In this document: one piece after another, positions 51,168-60,917 of the stretch | How the letters are laid out: every line of letters begins with the position of its first letter | How positions within the stretch are numbered: the stretch's first letter is position 1 | NCBI RefSeq assembly: GCF_013248905.1 | Contig: NZ_JABRVS010000001.1 | Span: 2,790,001-2,854,000 of the forward strand | Reading direction: 5' to 3' | From: Shewanella sp. VB17 | GTDB lineage: Bacteria; Pseudomonadota; Gammaproteobacteria; Enterobacterales; Shewanellaceae | Length of the DNA stretch: 64,000 bases | The notes under the pieces: model-generated | Told to the model about the DNA's origin: nothing | What the model saw: only the letters and a program-made list of their open reading frames with translations | The model's database searches: none | Translations under genes and position numbers: made by a program

Positions 51168-51980
51168 TTATTTACGATCATGTTTACGGAGAAACTCAGT
51201 GACGATCCGATTGAAAATGACAGGTTTTTGAGCATGTAACCAGTGACCGGTGCCGGCGATTGTCTTCGCATTAACATGAGAAAATTGCGCCATGATGGCT
51301 TGCCTATGATCGGCCGTAACATAATCAGAGTCTCCACCACGGATCAATAAACAGGGTCCTGAATAAACGTCGTTTGCAGGTAAATGATGGTTGTGCCAAG
51401 CAATGATATCGGGATAACACTCTACTAATCCCGTTAAGTTCATTTTCCACTTAAACCCAGTTTCATCTCGAACGAGGTTTTTTAATAAAAATTGCGCTGT
51501 GGCTTCATCTATCTCAGATAGTAACAGCGCGCTAAGTGCTTGAGAACGGCTGTTTAGTTGATTTAGGTCAATTGACATGAGGGCCTCAAACACCTTGGTA
51601 TGATGTGGCTGGTAACTCACAGGTGCAATATCGGCGGCGATGACACTGGTGACACGTTGAGGAAATGAGAGCGCCGTTGCCATGGCGATTTTTCCGCCCA
51701 TGGAATGGCCAACAACATGTGCTTGCTCTATTGAAAGTCTGTCCATTAACTCAATGATAGCGGCAGCTAACGCGGGGTAGTTCATGACAGACCAGTGGGG
51801 GCTTAATCCGTGGTTTGGCACATCAAGGCGTATCACTCGGTAATCTTGCTCAAGATGTTTGCTTAAGTTGTTTAAGTTGTCTAAGTTGCCGAAAAGACCG
51901 TGAATTAAGATCACAACAGGGCCTTGGCCTGTAGAAATGTAGTGCATATCAAACTCGTCCCAGTGCAAATTGACAGACAT
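51168..51980 (-). CDS. ybfF: Alpha/beta-hydrolase esterase YbfF
   Basis: 270-residue serine esterase. The nucleophile elbow reads VVGHSMGGKIAMA (Ser about residue 92), the oxyanion region VILIHGLFGNLDNLNNL is at the start, and the catalytic His lies in TGHWLHAQKP near the C-terminus. E. coli YbfF hydrolyses short acyl esters including acyl-CoA; the physiological substrate is unclear. It heads the minus-strand unit with DUF2788, ybfE and fldA and is divergent from seqA. Confidence 0.92.
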   Translation of the reverse strand: MSVNLHWDEFDMHYISTGQGPVVILIHGLFGNLDNLNNLSKHLEQDYRVIRLDVPNHGLSPHWSVMNYPALAAAIIELMDRLSIEQAHVVGHSMGGKIAMATALSFPQRVTSVIAADIAPVSYQPHHTKVFEALMSIDLNQLNSRSQALSALLLSEIDEATAQFLLKNLVRDETGFKWKMNLTGLVECYPDIIAWHNHHLPANDVYSGPCLLIRGGDSDYVTADHRQAIMAQFSHVNAKTIAGTGHWLHAQKPVIFNRIVTEFLRKHDRK

Positions 51981-52240
51981 TGTGCCTCTAGTGACCTTAT
52001 TTTGACAACAATCAAAACAAACTTCACGGTTGAGACGACGTCTTTTTATACAAATTGGTGAAAATGATGCATCTAAAGAGCAAGTATCTAAAAATTGAGA
52101 GAAAGAGTCTTTATTCTAAGGCTAAAGATGACATACACTTGTGAAGCGATCGTAACCATGAAAAATGCTCCTTTGACGGTATATTTTTCGCGATCGTTTA
52201 TTGTCTAGGGCAAACATTTCAATTGAGGAAGACGAAGATC

Positions 52241-52783
52241 ATGAAATATATAGAGGTTGATGAAGAGTTATATCGCCTTATTGCCAGTAAGACCGAGAAG
52301 ATCGGCGAAAGTGCTTCTGAGATCTTACGTCGACTTTTAGGTCTGGAAGTTAATGCAATAGAAGTAATACCAAAAGATGAACCAGAGATTATTAGTCATC
52401 CAAGTTTAGAAACAAAAGCGGACCGGATTATCGACAAACCTCGATTTACCGATCTTCATTCTTACCTTGATAAAGATCGATTGTCTACGGCAAAAGGGGC
52501 GGTAGGCCGATTTTTGTTTATTTTGGAAGCGGTATATTTAGCTTCGCCCGAAAGCTTTGCTCAAGTATTGAAAATACAAGGACGTGATAGGTTGTATTTT
52601 GCCACATCAAAACAATCGCTACTTAAGGCAAGTGAATCGGCGAATCCAAAAGAGATAGGCCAAAGTGGCTATTGGGTGACAACAAACAATAATACCGCAA
52701 AAAAAAGAGCTATTTTAACCGAGGTACTGCAGCAGTACGGTACGGTAGAAGCACAAATAGAGTCGATTACTCACCATATTTAG
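52241..52783 (+). CDS. seqA: Replication negative regulator SeqA
   Basis: Binds hemimethylated GATC clusters and sequesters newly replicated origins. The start MKYIEVDEELYRLIASKTE at 52241 matches the family N-terminal oligomerisation domain; a TTG 18 bp upstream is rejected. 180 residues. The C-terminal DNA-binding domain (VGRFLFILEAVYLASPESF ... YWVTTNNNTAKKR) is intact. GAGGAAGACG supplies the ribosome site. Linked to pgm, as in E. coli. Its presence implies a Dam methylase elsewhere. Confidence 0.95.
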   Translation: MKYIEVDEELYRLIASKTEKIGESASEILRRLLGLEVNAIEVIPKDEPEIISHPSLETKADRIIDKPRFTDLHSYLDKDRLSTAKGAVGRFLFILEAVYLASPESFAQVLKIQGRDRLYFATSKQSLLKASESANPKEIGQSGYWVTTNNNTAKKRAILTEVLQQYGTVEAQIESITHHI

Positions 52784-52817
52784 ATCAACACTTTTAGTTA
52801 ATCAGGAGATAGTATTG

Positions 52818-54467
52818 ATGATTCATGAGCGGGCAGGACAAGTAGCATTACAAAAGGATTTGGTGAACATACCTAAGCTGATGAGTCACTATTATCGCTT
52901 AATACCCAATGTTGAAATAGACGAACAAAAGGTTACGTTTGGCACTTCAGGCCACCGTGGCAGCGCGTTTAATCATAGTTTTAATGAATATCATTTGCTC
53001 GCGATCACTCAAGCGGTTGTTGATCACCGTAATAGAGCCAAGATCACCGGGCCGCTTTATGTGGGTATTGATACCCATGCTTTATCTCAAGCAGCCTACA
53101 TCACGGTGATTGAGGTCTTAGTGGCTAATGGAGTGAATGTCATTGTTCATCAACATGATGGCTTTACACCGACGCCAGTTATTTCCCATGCGATAATTAC
53201 CGCAAATAAAGGCCATTACGGTGAAGTCGATGGCTTGATTATTACCCCATCGCATAACCCTCCACAAGACGGTGGGATTAAGTATAATCCTCCCCATGGT
53301 GGTCCCGCAGAAGGTGAGATCACTCAATGGATTGAAAACAGTGCCAACACATACTTGCGCCAGCACTTGAATGGGGTGAAACGCGAAGCTTACGCACAAG
53401 CCTTATTAAGTGGCAGTGTGCAAAGCGTCGATTTAATTCAGCCCTACGTAGATGACTTAATTAATGTGATCGATATGGAGGCGATTGCTAAAGCCAAAAT
53501 ACGATTAGGCGTCGATCCTTTGGGGGGATCTGGGATCCATTATTGGGCCGAAATCGCTAAACGGTATGAGATCGATATTACGCTAGTTAATGATCGCGTC
53601 GATCCTAGCTTTAGTTTCATGCCACTGGATAAAGACGGTAAAATTAGGATGGATTGCTCATCGCCTTACGCCATGTCTGGGCTGTTAAAGTACCAAGATG
53701 ATTTTGACCTGTGCGTAGGCAATGATCCTGATTATGATCGCCATGGCATTGTGTGTCCTAGCAGTGGCTTGATGAACCCGAATCATTTTCTGGCTGTGGC
53801 AATTGATTATTTAGTGACGCACCGACCGCAATGGTCTGAGTCGTTAATTATCGGCAAGACTTTAGTATCAAGTGCCATGATAGACAAAGTATGTGCTCAG
53901 CATCAACGTGTTATGTGTGAAGTTCCCGTTGGTTTTAAATGGTTTGTCGATGGGTTAGCCCAAGCTCAATTCGCTTTTGGTGGTGAGGAGAGTGCAGGTG
54001 CCGCTTTTTTAAGGCGAGATGGGACGGCTTGGACCACAGATAAGGATGGGTTTATTTTAGCACTATTGGCTGCTGAAATATTGGCCGTCACAGGGCAAAC
54101 GCCAGCACAGCGGTACGCAGAATTGGTCAAGCTACATGGGGTCAGTTTTTATGCTCGTGTAGACAGTCCTGTGAGCGTACATAAGAAAGCGATGTTTGCT
54201 GAGATGATTGCTGGTAAGGTCGATGTCAGTGTATTAGGAACCGATACTTTGGCGGGTGAAATGATTCAAACAGTCTTGACTAAGGCACCTGGTAACCATG
54301 CCAATATTGGTGGGATTAAGGTGGTGTCTCAACATGCGTGGTTTGCCGCCAGACCTTCAGGAACAGAAGCATTGTTTAAGATCTATGGAGAGAGCTTCGT
54401 GAGTCAAATTCATCTAGATGAAGTGCTCAGTCAAGCGCAAGAAATAATAGATAAAATGCTAACTTAA
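52818..54467 (+). CDS. pgm: Phosphoglucomutase (alpha-D-glucose specific)
   Basis: Interconverts glucose-1- and glucose-6-phosphate. About 549 residues from ATG 52818, with AGGAGA 9 bp upstream. The catalytic phosphoserine loop is LIITPSHNPPQDGG, the metal site is NDPDYDRHG, and the sugar-binding loop is FGGEESAGAAFLRRDG. Directly downstream of seqA, with 34 bp between them, as in enterics, so co-transcription is likely. Confidence 0.97.
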   Translation: MIHERAGQVALQKDLVNIPKLMSHYYRLIPNVEIDEQKVTFGTSGHRGSAFNHSFNEYHLLAITQAVVDHRNRAKITGPLYVGIDTHALSQAAYITVIEVLVANGVNVIVHQHDGFTPTPVISHAIITANKGHYGEVDGLIITPSHNPPQDGGIKYNPPHGGPAEGEITQWIENSANTYLRQHLNGVKREAYAQALLSGSVQSVDLIQPYVDDLINVIDMEAIAKAKIRLGVDPLGGSGIHYWAEIAKRYEIDITLVNDRVDPSFSFMPLDKDGKIRMDCSSPYAMSGLLKYQDDFDLCVGNDPDYDRHGIVCPSSGLMNPNHFLAVAIDYLVTHRPQWSESLIIGKTLVSSAMIDKVCAQHQRVMCEVPVGFKWFVDGLAQAQFAFGGEESAGAAFLRRDGTAWTTDKDGFILALLAAEILAVTGQTPAQRYAELVKLHGVSFYARVDSPVSVHKKAMFAEMIAGKVDVSVLGTDTLAGEMIQTVLTKAPGNHANIGGIKVVSQHAWFAARPSGTEALFKIYGESFVSQIHLDEVLSQAQEIIDKMLT

Positions 54468-54561
54468 CTATCTGTGAACAACAATGAGTAGCATGCCACT
54501 GTCTGATGAGACAATGGGAGTCATCATGCTACGTCTTTTATTTCATTTAAATACCAGGTTT

Positions 54562-54599
54562 TTACACATTAATTTCTACAGGTAGAAATTAATGTGTAA
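54562..54599. repeat. 38-bp perfect palindrome upstream of the astE-like gene
   Basis: 18-bp perfect arms (54562-54579 with 54582-54599) around a 2-base centre, ending 20 bp before the GTG start. Far longer than a normal operator. It could form a hairpin in the leader RNA just before the ribosome site (AAGGAG at about 54607), or be a two-sided binding site. Confidence 0.9.
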
Positions 54600-54619
54600 G
54601 CGCCATTAAGGAGTATCTC

Positions 54620-55669
54620 GTGCTACAAGCGCTCAAAGAGTCTGCAGACTTTTTACAACTCACATTATCTCAGCCACAACATTTTGATGACGCTGGTACA
54701 TTTATGCTAGGGGATCATACTCAAGTTGCAGTATGGGACACAGGTGTGATTGTGTTTGAACCTAAGGTTGTGTGCGGAAAAGACATTGTGCTCTCTTGTG
54801 GCGTACACGGTAATGAGACCGCCCCGATTGAGTTGTGTAATGGGCTTATTAAAGCGCTGCTTGAGGAAAAACTCATCGCTAAACAGCGAGTACTTTTCTT
54901 ATTTGGTAACCCACCGGCCATTATAAAGGGAGTCCGCTTTATCGAAGAAAACCTCAATAGGCTCTTCAATGGTGCTCATTCTATCGGTGCAGGTTTGATT
55001 AATTCAGAGCGGATCCGAGCTAAAAAGCTCGAATTTTATGTCGATAAATTTTTCAGTTCATCTGCCATGTCAAGCCATCAGATCCACTATGATTTACACA
55101 CGGCTATTCGTGGATCAAAACATGAAAAATTTGCCATTTACCCTTTTAGGCCAGGTCGTCAATACAGTGGTGAGCAAATTATGTTTCTCGAAGCTAGTGG
55201 TATAGAGACGGTATTATTTCATCATGAACCCACTACGACATTCAGCTACTTCTCATCTGTTAATTACCACGCGGATGCATTTACGATTGAGTTAGGTAAA
55301 GTCTTGCCCATGGGGCAAAATGACATGACACGGTTTATTGCGTTAAATGAAATGCTTGTGCGCCTTATTACAGATAAACCACTTCAACTGTCTCCATTCA
55401 ATGCTAAGGCAGTGAACTTGTATCAAGTATGCCGTGCAATTAATAAGCGCTTTGATGATTTTGAGTTTACATTTTCCAATGATGTTGAAAATTTTACTGC
55501 ATTTCCAAAAGGTTATGTTTTAGCCAAAGAAGGGGGGCAGGATATTAAGGTTGAATATGAAACTGAAGCTGTGGTGTTCCCCAATGCTAATGTGCCAGTG
55601 GGTCAACGTACCTTATTGTGTTTGAAACCTGCCAGCACAAAAAATATAGACCTCAAGCTGAACGTTTAG
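54620..55669 (+). CDS. astE: Succinylglutamate desuccinylase (AstE-like)
   Basis: Zinc carboxypeptidase-family enzyme that in the AST pathway releases succinate and glutamate in the last step of arginine breakdown. 349 residues from a GTG start, usual length. The zinc-binding motif is CGVHGNETAPIE, with a later His in YDLHTAIRG. The catalytic Glu region is HADAFTIELGKVLPMG. The other ast genes are not adjacent; in Shewanella they are usually elsewhere, and astE is often unlinked. A 38-bp palindrome lies just upstream. Confidence 0.9.
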   Translation: MLQALKESADFLQLTLSQPQHFDDAGTFMLGDHTQVAVWDTGVIVFEPKVVCGKDIVLSCGVHGNETAPIELCNGLIKALLEEKLIAKQRVLFLFGNPPAIIKGVRFIEENLNRLFNGAHSIGAGLINSERIRAKKLEFYVDKFFSSSAMSSHQIHYDLHTAIRGSKHEKFAIYPFRPGRQYSGEQIMFLEASGIETVLFHHEPTTTFSYFSSVNYHADAFTIELGKVLPMGQNDMTRFIALNEMLVRLITDKPLQLSPFNAKAVNLYQVCRAINKRFDDFEFTFSNDVENFTAFPKGYVLAKEGGQDIKVEYETEAVVFPNANVPVGQRTLLCLKPASTKNIDLKLNV

Positions 55670-55810
55670 TTTCTTTGGAGACCCAATGACCGCAGGATTG
55701 ATGGTGATGTAAAGCTAACCATACGCATTGCGAACGGGTTAGTTTTTACTAAGCTAGAATGAACACTTGATAGGTAGTTTACGTTAACGTAATGTCTGCA
55801 GAGCGTATCA

Positions 55811-55831
55811 CTCTCCTAAGCATAAGGAGAG
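55811..55831. promoter_or_regulatory. Inverted repeat upstream of bkdA1
   Basis: CTCTCCT/AGGAGAG with a 7-nt centre, about 40 bp before the start. Its position suits an operator, but no regulator can be named. Confidence 0.35.
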
Positions 55832-55869
55832 GACTCAATAACAAAGCACTCAGTTGATAAGAGAATAAT

Positions 55870-57048
55870 ATGAGCAACGCAATAAGCCATAATGAAATTG
55901 TCCATAGCGTCAGTTTTCTTGATAAGGATTCGATAAGCATCCCTATTTTAAAAATCTTACAAGCCGATGGCACCGTTTATGACAATGCGGTGTTACCCAA
56001 TATTGATGAAGCACTTGCCCATCGTATTTATGATACGTGTGTTTTTACCCGGGTATTAGATGAGCGCATGTTAGGTGCTCAGCGTCAGGGAAGGATCAGT
56101 TTTTACATGACCTGTACTGGTGAGGAGGCCTCGATTATTGGTAGTGTCGCGTCGCTTGATGATGAAGATGTGATCTTAGCTCAATATCGCGAACATGCGG
56201 CAATCCGTTATCGTGGATTTAGCACTGAACAATTTATGAATCAACTTTTTAGTAATGAAAAAGATTTAGGTAAAGGACGGCAGATGCCTATCCATTATGG
56301 ATCGGCAGAGCTGCATTACCAAACGATCTCATCACCACTTGCGACACAAATCCCGCAAGCAACGGGGGTGGGCTATAGCTTAAAAATGCAAGGTAAGGCA
56401 AATATTGCGATCTGTTATTTTGGTGAAGGCGCCGCCTCTGAAGGCGATTTCCATGCTGGTTTAAACATGGCTGCAGTGCTTAAGTCTCCCACTATTTTCT
56501 TTTGCCGTAACAATGGCTACGCTATCTCAACACCGACCTGTGAGCAATATGTAGGTAATGGTATTGCAAGCCGTGGTCCAGGTTATGGTATGCATACCAT
56601 ACGTGTTGATGGTAACGATATGTTAGCGGTGCTAGCTGCAACGCAGCAGGCGAGGGCCTATGCCGTTGAACATAACGCCCCAGTGCTTATTGAAGCGATG
56701 ACGTATCGACTGGGTGCCCATTCATCATCCGATGATCCATCAGGATATCGTTCAAAAGATGAAGAAGCTAAGTGGCAGCAACACGATCCTGTTAAACGTT
56801 TTAAATTGTGGATGATAAGCCAAGGGTGGTTGACTGAGCAGCAAGACATCGCATTATTTGAAAAGTACCGCAGTGAAGTACTTGCTGAGTTGAAAGTGGC
56901 AGAAAAACTGCCTATGTCGCATATCGACACCTTAGTGGAAGATGTTTACGATACACCGACGCCAATACTTCAGGCGCAACTTGACACGCTCAAACAACAT
57001 ATTAAGCAGTACCCTACATCATACCCAAAAAGCGAAGGGAGAGTCTAA
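55870..57048 (+). CDS. bkdA1: Branched-chain 2-oxoacid dehydrogenase E1 alpha
   Basis: Thiamine-diphosphate enzyme subunit, 392 residues, that decarboxylates branched-chain 2-oxoacids. The ThDP motif runs from GEGAASEGDFHAGLN to FFCRNNGYAISTP. The segment HSSSDDPSGYRSKDEE is the phosphorylation-loop equivalent and is characteristic of the branched-chain/BCKDH type. First gene of a three-gene operon encoding E1 alpha, E1 beta and E2, with 3 bp to the next gene. The assignment as branched-chain rather than acetoin or pyruvate enzyme rests on this pattern. Confidence 0.92.
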   Translation: MSNAISHNEIVHSVSFLDKDSISIPILKILQADGTVYDNAVLPNIDEALAHRIYDTCVFTRVLDERMLGAQRQGRISFYMTCTGEEASIIGSVASLDDEDVILAQYREHAAIRYRGFSTEQFMNQLFSNEKDLGKGRQMPIHYGSAELHYQTISSPLATQIPQATGVGYSLKMQGKANIAICYFGEGAASEGDFHAGLNMAAVLKSPTIFFCRNNGYAISTPTCEQYVGNGIASRGPGYGMHTIRVDGNDMLAVLAATQQARAYAVEHNAPVLIEAMTYRLGAHSSSDDPSGYRSKDEEAKWQQHDPVKRFKLWMISQGWLTEQQDIALFEKYRSEVLAELKVAEKLPMSHIDTLVEDVYDTPTPILQAQLDTLKQHIKQYPTSYPKSEGRV

Positions 57049-57051
57049 ACC

Positions 57052-58029
57052 GTGGCCGAAATTAATATGTTACAAGCCATCAATGATGCACTTTCTACTG
57101 CAATGGAGACAGATAAAAAAGCGGTATTATTCGGTGAAGATGTGGGGCATTTTGGTGGTGTATTTAGAGCAACATCAGGTTTACAGGAAAAATATGGCCG
57201 TGATCGTTGCTTCAATACACCATTAACTGAACAAGGAATTGTGGGTTTTGCTAATGGTTTAGCGTCAAATGGGATGACGGCCATTGCCGAGATCCAATTT
57301 GCAGACTATATCTTTCCTGCTATTGATCAAATTGTAAATGAAACGGCTAAGTTCAGATATCGTAGTGGCAATGAGTTTAATGTAGGCGGGGTGACTTTGA
57401 GAACACCTTACGGAGGAGGCATTGCTGGTGGGCATTATCATTCTCAGTCTCCAGAAGCTTACTTTACCCAAACTGCGGGTCTTAAAGTGGTTGTTCCGCG
57501 TAATGCTTACCAGGCCAAAGGGTTATTGCTTGCTTCTATCCGTGATCAAAATCCGGTTATTTTCTTTGAGCCGAAACGTTTGTATCGAGCCAATATAGCA
57601 GAAGTCCCCGACGGTGATTATGAGATTGAATTGGGTAAGGCTGAAGTCGTGCGAGAGGGTAAAGACATTTCTTTACTTGCTTGGGGAGCACAAATGGAAA
57701 TTCTAGAACATGCCGCAGATATGGCTGCCAAAGAGGGGATTTCCTGTGAAATCATTGATCTCCGCACTCTGGCACCATGGGATGCAGATACGGTTGCTGA
57801 GTCGGTAAAGAAAACCGGTCGGTTGTTGATAAACCATGAAGCACCGTTAACCGGAGGCTTTGCTGGGGAAATTGCAGCGACCATTCAGCAATCATGTTTT
57901 CTGTATTTAGAGTCTCCAATCAGTCGAGTGTGTGGATTAGATACCCCTTATCCTTTGATCTATGAAAAAGAATATATGCCAGATGCGCTGAAAACTTTCG
58001 AAGCGATTAAAGCATCAGTAAAATTTTAG
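57052..58029 (+). CDS. bkdA2: Branched-chain 2-oxoacid dehydrogenase E1 beta
   Basis: 325 residues from GTG. Partner of E1 alpha in the ThDP-dependent decarboxylase. FGEDVGHFGGVFRATSGL and RTPYGGGIAGGHYHSQSPE are typical, and the C-terminal TPYPLIYEKEYMPDALK is the usual beta-subunit end. Three bases from bkdA1 and about 10 bp from the E2 gene, so one transcript. Confidence 0.93.
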   Translation: MAEINMLQAINDALSTAMETDKKAVLFGEDVGHFGGVFRATSGLQEKYGRDRCFNTPLTEQGIVGFANGLASNGMTAIAEIQFADYIFPAIDQIVNETAKFRYRSGNEFNVGGVTLRTPYGGGIAGGHYHSQSPEAYFTQTAGLKVVVPRNAYQAKGLLLASIRDQNPVIFFEPKRLYRANIAEVPDGDYEIELGKAEVVREGKDISLLAWGAQMEILEHAADMAAKEGISCEIIDLRTLAPWDADTVAESVKKTGRLLINHEAPLTGGFAGEIAATIQQSCFLYLESPISRVCGLDTPYPLIYEKEYMPDALKTFEAIKASVKF

Positions 58030-58039
58030 GAGCCTGGTG

Positions 58040-59632
58040 ATGATTAAAGAATTTATTCTGCCCGATATCGGTGAAGGTATTGTCGAGTGTGAATTGGTTG
58101 AGTGGCTAGTGAGCGAAGGGGATGTTGTGGTTGAAGATCAGCCCATTGCTGATGTGATGACTGATAAGGCCTTAGTGCAAATCCCCACACCTCATGCAGG
58201 TGTCATCAAAAAACTTCACTATAAAAAAGGGGATGTGGCAAAAGTTCACTCCCCACTCTATTCTGTTGATATTAAAGAAAATTTGTCTTCTTCTGATATT
58301 GCTGAAACACAAGCTTTCGAGTCGAAAGTTGAGGTTGATGACGCGCAAAAAAATAGTACTGTTGAACCTAATTCACTTCAAAAGAGTCTTGCCGAAAATG
58401 TCTCCATTGAAGAGTTTCTTTTGCCGGATATCGGTGAAGGGATCGTCGAATGTGAATTGGTTGAATGGCTAGTTCAAGAAGGCGATTGGGTGGTTGAAGA
58501 TCAGCCCATTGCCGATGTAATGACAGACAAAGCGTTAGTGCAGATCCCTGCGATTAAGACAGGTAAAATCGTCAAATTGCATTATCGTAAAGGTCAGTTG
58601 GCCAAGGTCCATGAACCGCTATTTTCGGTGGCTGTGACGCTTGAGCCGACAGTATCACAGCCAGAGAAAAATGCCGCTATTAATGTCAGTGAGCCAGATC
58701 AAACGGTGATCCTACCGATAGTGGCCCAAGGTCGTGCACTGGCCAGTCCTGCCGTTAGGCGTATGGCGCGTAGCATAGGCATTGATATTGCGAATGTGAC
58801 TGGGACTGGCAAGAATGGCCGTGTTTATAAAACGGATATTACTCGTTATCAATCAAGCCCTGAGTTGTCGGAAATGGCTGACAGCGTATGCAGCTTAGCC
58901 TTAGATGTTACGGTGACTAACACCTTGGTTGATAGACTCGAGCCCATTCGTGGTGTGCAAGCTGTGATGGCGAAGATGATGACTGAGTCAGTGAATACTA
59001 TCCCGCATTTCACTTATTGCGAAGAGATAGACCTAACTGAGCTGGTCACATTAAGGGAGAGTATGAAGTTGAGATACTCAACCGATACACTTAAGTTGAC
59101 CATGATGCCGTTTTTTATGAAATCAATGTCACTTGCGCTAAAACAGTTTCCTGCGATGAATAGTCGAGTCAATGATGAGTGTACTGAGCAGACCTACCTT
59201 GCTCAACATAATATCGGCATGGCGGTAGACTCCAAAGTGGGGTTATTGGTTCCGAATGTGAAAGAGGTACAGAACAAGTCTATTTTAGATATTGCCGCTG
59301 AGATTACACGACTGACTATCGCTGCGCGAAGTGGTCGTGTCAGTCCACAAGATCTAAAGGGAGGCAGTATTTCTATTTCTAATATTGGTGCGTTAGGGGG
59401 AACGTTTGCGACGCCGATAATTAATAAGCCTGAAGTGGCCATTGTTGCCTTAGGCAAACTTCAAGTGTTGCCGCGTTTTAATGCAGAAGGTGAAGTGGAG
59501 GCAAGAAAAATCATGCAGGTGAGCTGGTCAGGTGATCATCGTGTCATTGATGGCGGCACAATTGCTCGGTTTTGTAACTTATGGAAGTGTTACTTAGAAA
59601 CGCCTCAAGAGATGTTGTTAGCGATGCAGTAA
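58040..59632 (+). CDS. bkdB: Dihydrolipoamide acyltransferase E2 of the branched-chain complex
   Basis: Core subunit, 530 residues from ATG 58040. Two near-identical lipoyl domains (about residues 1-78 and 122-200), each with the lipoyl-Lys motif DVMTDKALVQIP; then an E3/E1-binding domain (ALASPAVRRMARSIGID) and the catalytic acyltransferase domain with the HxxxDG site in GDHRVIDGGTIARF. Most E2s of this type carry one lipoyl domain, so the duplicate is notable. No dihydrolipoamide dehydrogenase gene follows; E3 is presumably shared with other complexes. Confidence 0.94.
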   Translation: MIKEFILPDIGEGIVECELVEWLVSEGDVVVEDQPIADVMTDKALVQIPTPHAGVIKKLHYKKGDVAKVHSPLYSVDIKENLSSSDIAETQAFESKVEVDDAQKNSTVEPNSLQKSLAENVSIEEFLLPDIGEGIVECELVEWLVQEGDWVVEDQPIADVMTDKALVQIPAIKTGKIVKLHYRKGQLAKVHEPLFSVAVTLEPTVSQPEKNAAINVSEPDQTVILPIVAQGRALASPAVRRMARSIGIDIANVTGTGKNGRVYKTDITRYQSSPELSEMADSVCSLALDVTVTNTLVDRLEPIRGVQAVMAKMMTESVNTIPHFTYCEEIDLTELVTLRESMKLRYSTDTLKLTMMPFFMKSMSLALKQFPAMNSRVNDECTEQTYLAQHNIGMAVDSKVGLLVPNVKEVQNKSILDIAAEITRLTIAARSGRVSPQDLKGGSISISNIGALGGTFATPIINKPEVAIVALGKLQVLPRFNAEGEVEARKIMQVSWSGDHRVIDGGTIARFCNLWKCYLETPQEMLLAMQ

Positions 59633-59654
59633 TCGTTGTTGGTGTTAATCGTTC

Positions 59655-59682
59655 AAAAAAGAGTGCTGCCGCGCTCTTTTTT
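59655..59682 (+). terminator. Intrinsic terminator after bkdB
   Basis: AAAAAAGAGTGC/GCGCTCTTTTTT hairpin with a TGCC loop. It can terminate either strand. Confidence 0.85.
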
Positions 59683-59723
59683 GATTAAAAATAAATTTTT
59701 ATCACAGATACTGACGATAGAGG

Positions 59724-59752
59724 TTAATTTTTCGTTCATACTTACGTATAAT
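59724..59752 (+). promoter_or_regulatory. Putative nadA promoter
   Basis: TATAAT at 59747-59752, 32 bp before the ATG, with TTAATT 17 bp upstream as a weak -35 element. Confidence 0.5.
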
Positions 59753-59784
59753 TCCGCTAATAACAATTTCATCCTGGTTGTAAA

Positions 59785-60852
59785 ATGAGTCTGTTAGCCC
59801 CCAAAGTTGAACCTATTCACTATCCATTTCCTCCTAAATCTCCTTCTCTATCTGGGCATGAAAAAGCGGAGTATAAGGCAAGGATCAAACAATTATTACT
59901 CGATCGAGATGCGGTCCTCGTTGCCCATTATTATACCGATCCAGAGATCCAAGCATTGGCTGAAGAAACCGGTGGATGTGTCTCTGATTCTCTTGAAATG
60001 GCAAGATTTGGTCGAGATCATGAGGCTAAAACCTTGATCGTGGCTGGGGTCAAATTTATGGGGGAAACCTCTAAAATTTTAAGTCCAGAGAAAACCGTAT
60101 TAATGCCCACGCTTGATGCGACGTGTTCACTTGATATTGGGTGTCCCATCGAAGCCTTTAGTGCGTTTTGTGATGCCCATCCTGATCACATTGTCGTGGT
60201 GTACGCCAACACATCAGCCGCAGTCAAAGCTCGTGCCGATTGGGTGGTGACCTCCAGTATCGCTCTCGAGATTGTTGAGCATTTAGACAGTGAAGGTAAA
60301 AAAATCATTTGGGGACCAGATCGTCACTTAGGCAGTTATATTGCCAAGGAGACGGGAGCGGACATGTTAATGTGGCAAGGGGATTGTATTGTCCATGATG
60401 AATTTAAAGCCAACGCGCTGCGCGAGCTTAAAATTCAACATCCAGATGCGGCTATTTTAGTGCACCCTGAATCCCCTGCAAGTGTCGTTGCCCTCGCTGA
60501 TGCAGTTGGCTCTACCAGTCAACTTATCAACGCAGCTAAAACGATGGATAATAACACCTTTATTGTCGCAACAGACAGAGGGATTTTCTATAAGATGCAG
60601 CAAGCTGCACCGGGAAAAACGCTAATAGAGGCGCCTACTGGCGGTAACGGTGCTACCTGTCGCAGTTGTGCTCATTGTCCTTGGATGGCCATGAATAGTT
60701 TACAAGCAATAGAAGCGTCTTTACTTGCCCATAATACCAGTCAACATGAAATATTTGTCGATGACCAATTGCGAAAAGCGGCGTTAATTCCACTTGATCG
60801 CATGCTGGATTTTGCACAGATCCTAAACATGAAAGTCAAAGGCAACGCCTAG
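59785..60852 (+). CDS. nadA: Quinolinate synthase NadA
   Basis: Condenses iminoaspartate with dihydroxyacetone phosphate to quinolinate, first committed pathway of NAD synthesis. 355 residues. Binds an oxygen-sensitive [4Fe-4S] cluster; the three cysteine regions are LDATCSLDIGC, WQGDCIVH and CRSCAHCPWM. Single gene with its own promoter-like element, and convergent with the chitinase gene. Confidence 0.97.
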   Translation: MSLLAPKVEPIHYPFPPKSPSLSGHEKAEYKARIKQLLLDRDAVLVAHYYTDPEIQALAEETGGCVSDSLEMARFGRDHEAKTLIVAGVKFMGETSKILSPEKTVLMPTLDATCSLDIGCPIEAFSAFCDAHPDHIVVVYANTSAAVKARADWVVTSSIALEIVEHLDSEGKKIIWGPDRHLGSYIAKETGADMLMWQGDCIVHDEFKANALRELKIQHPDAAILVHPESPASVVALADAVGSTSQLINAAKTMDNNTFIVATDRGIFYKMQQAAPGKTLIEAPTGGNGATCRSCAHCPWMAMNSLQAIEASLLAHNTSQHEIFVDDQLRKAALIPLDRMLDFAQILNMKVKGNA

Positions 60853-60854
60853 TT

Positions 60855-60883
60855 AAAAAATACCCCGGCTTAGACCGGGGTAT
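60855..60883 (-). terminator. Terminator between nadA and the chitinase gene
   Basis: Perfect 9-bp stem ATACCCCGG/CCGGGGTAT with a 6-nt loop. On the minus strand it is followed by six T residues, so it serves the chitinase gene best and may also act on nadA. Confidence 0.88.
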
Positions 60884-60917
60884 GTGAACACAGCAATATT
60901 AGCGATTGATTAAGCTT

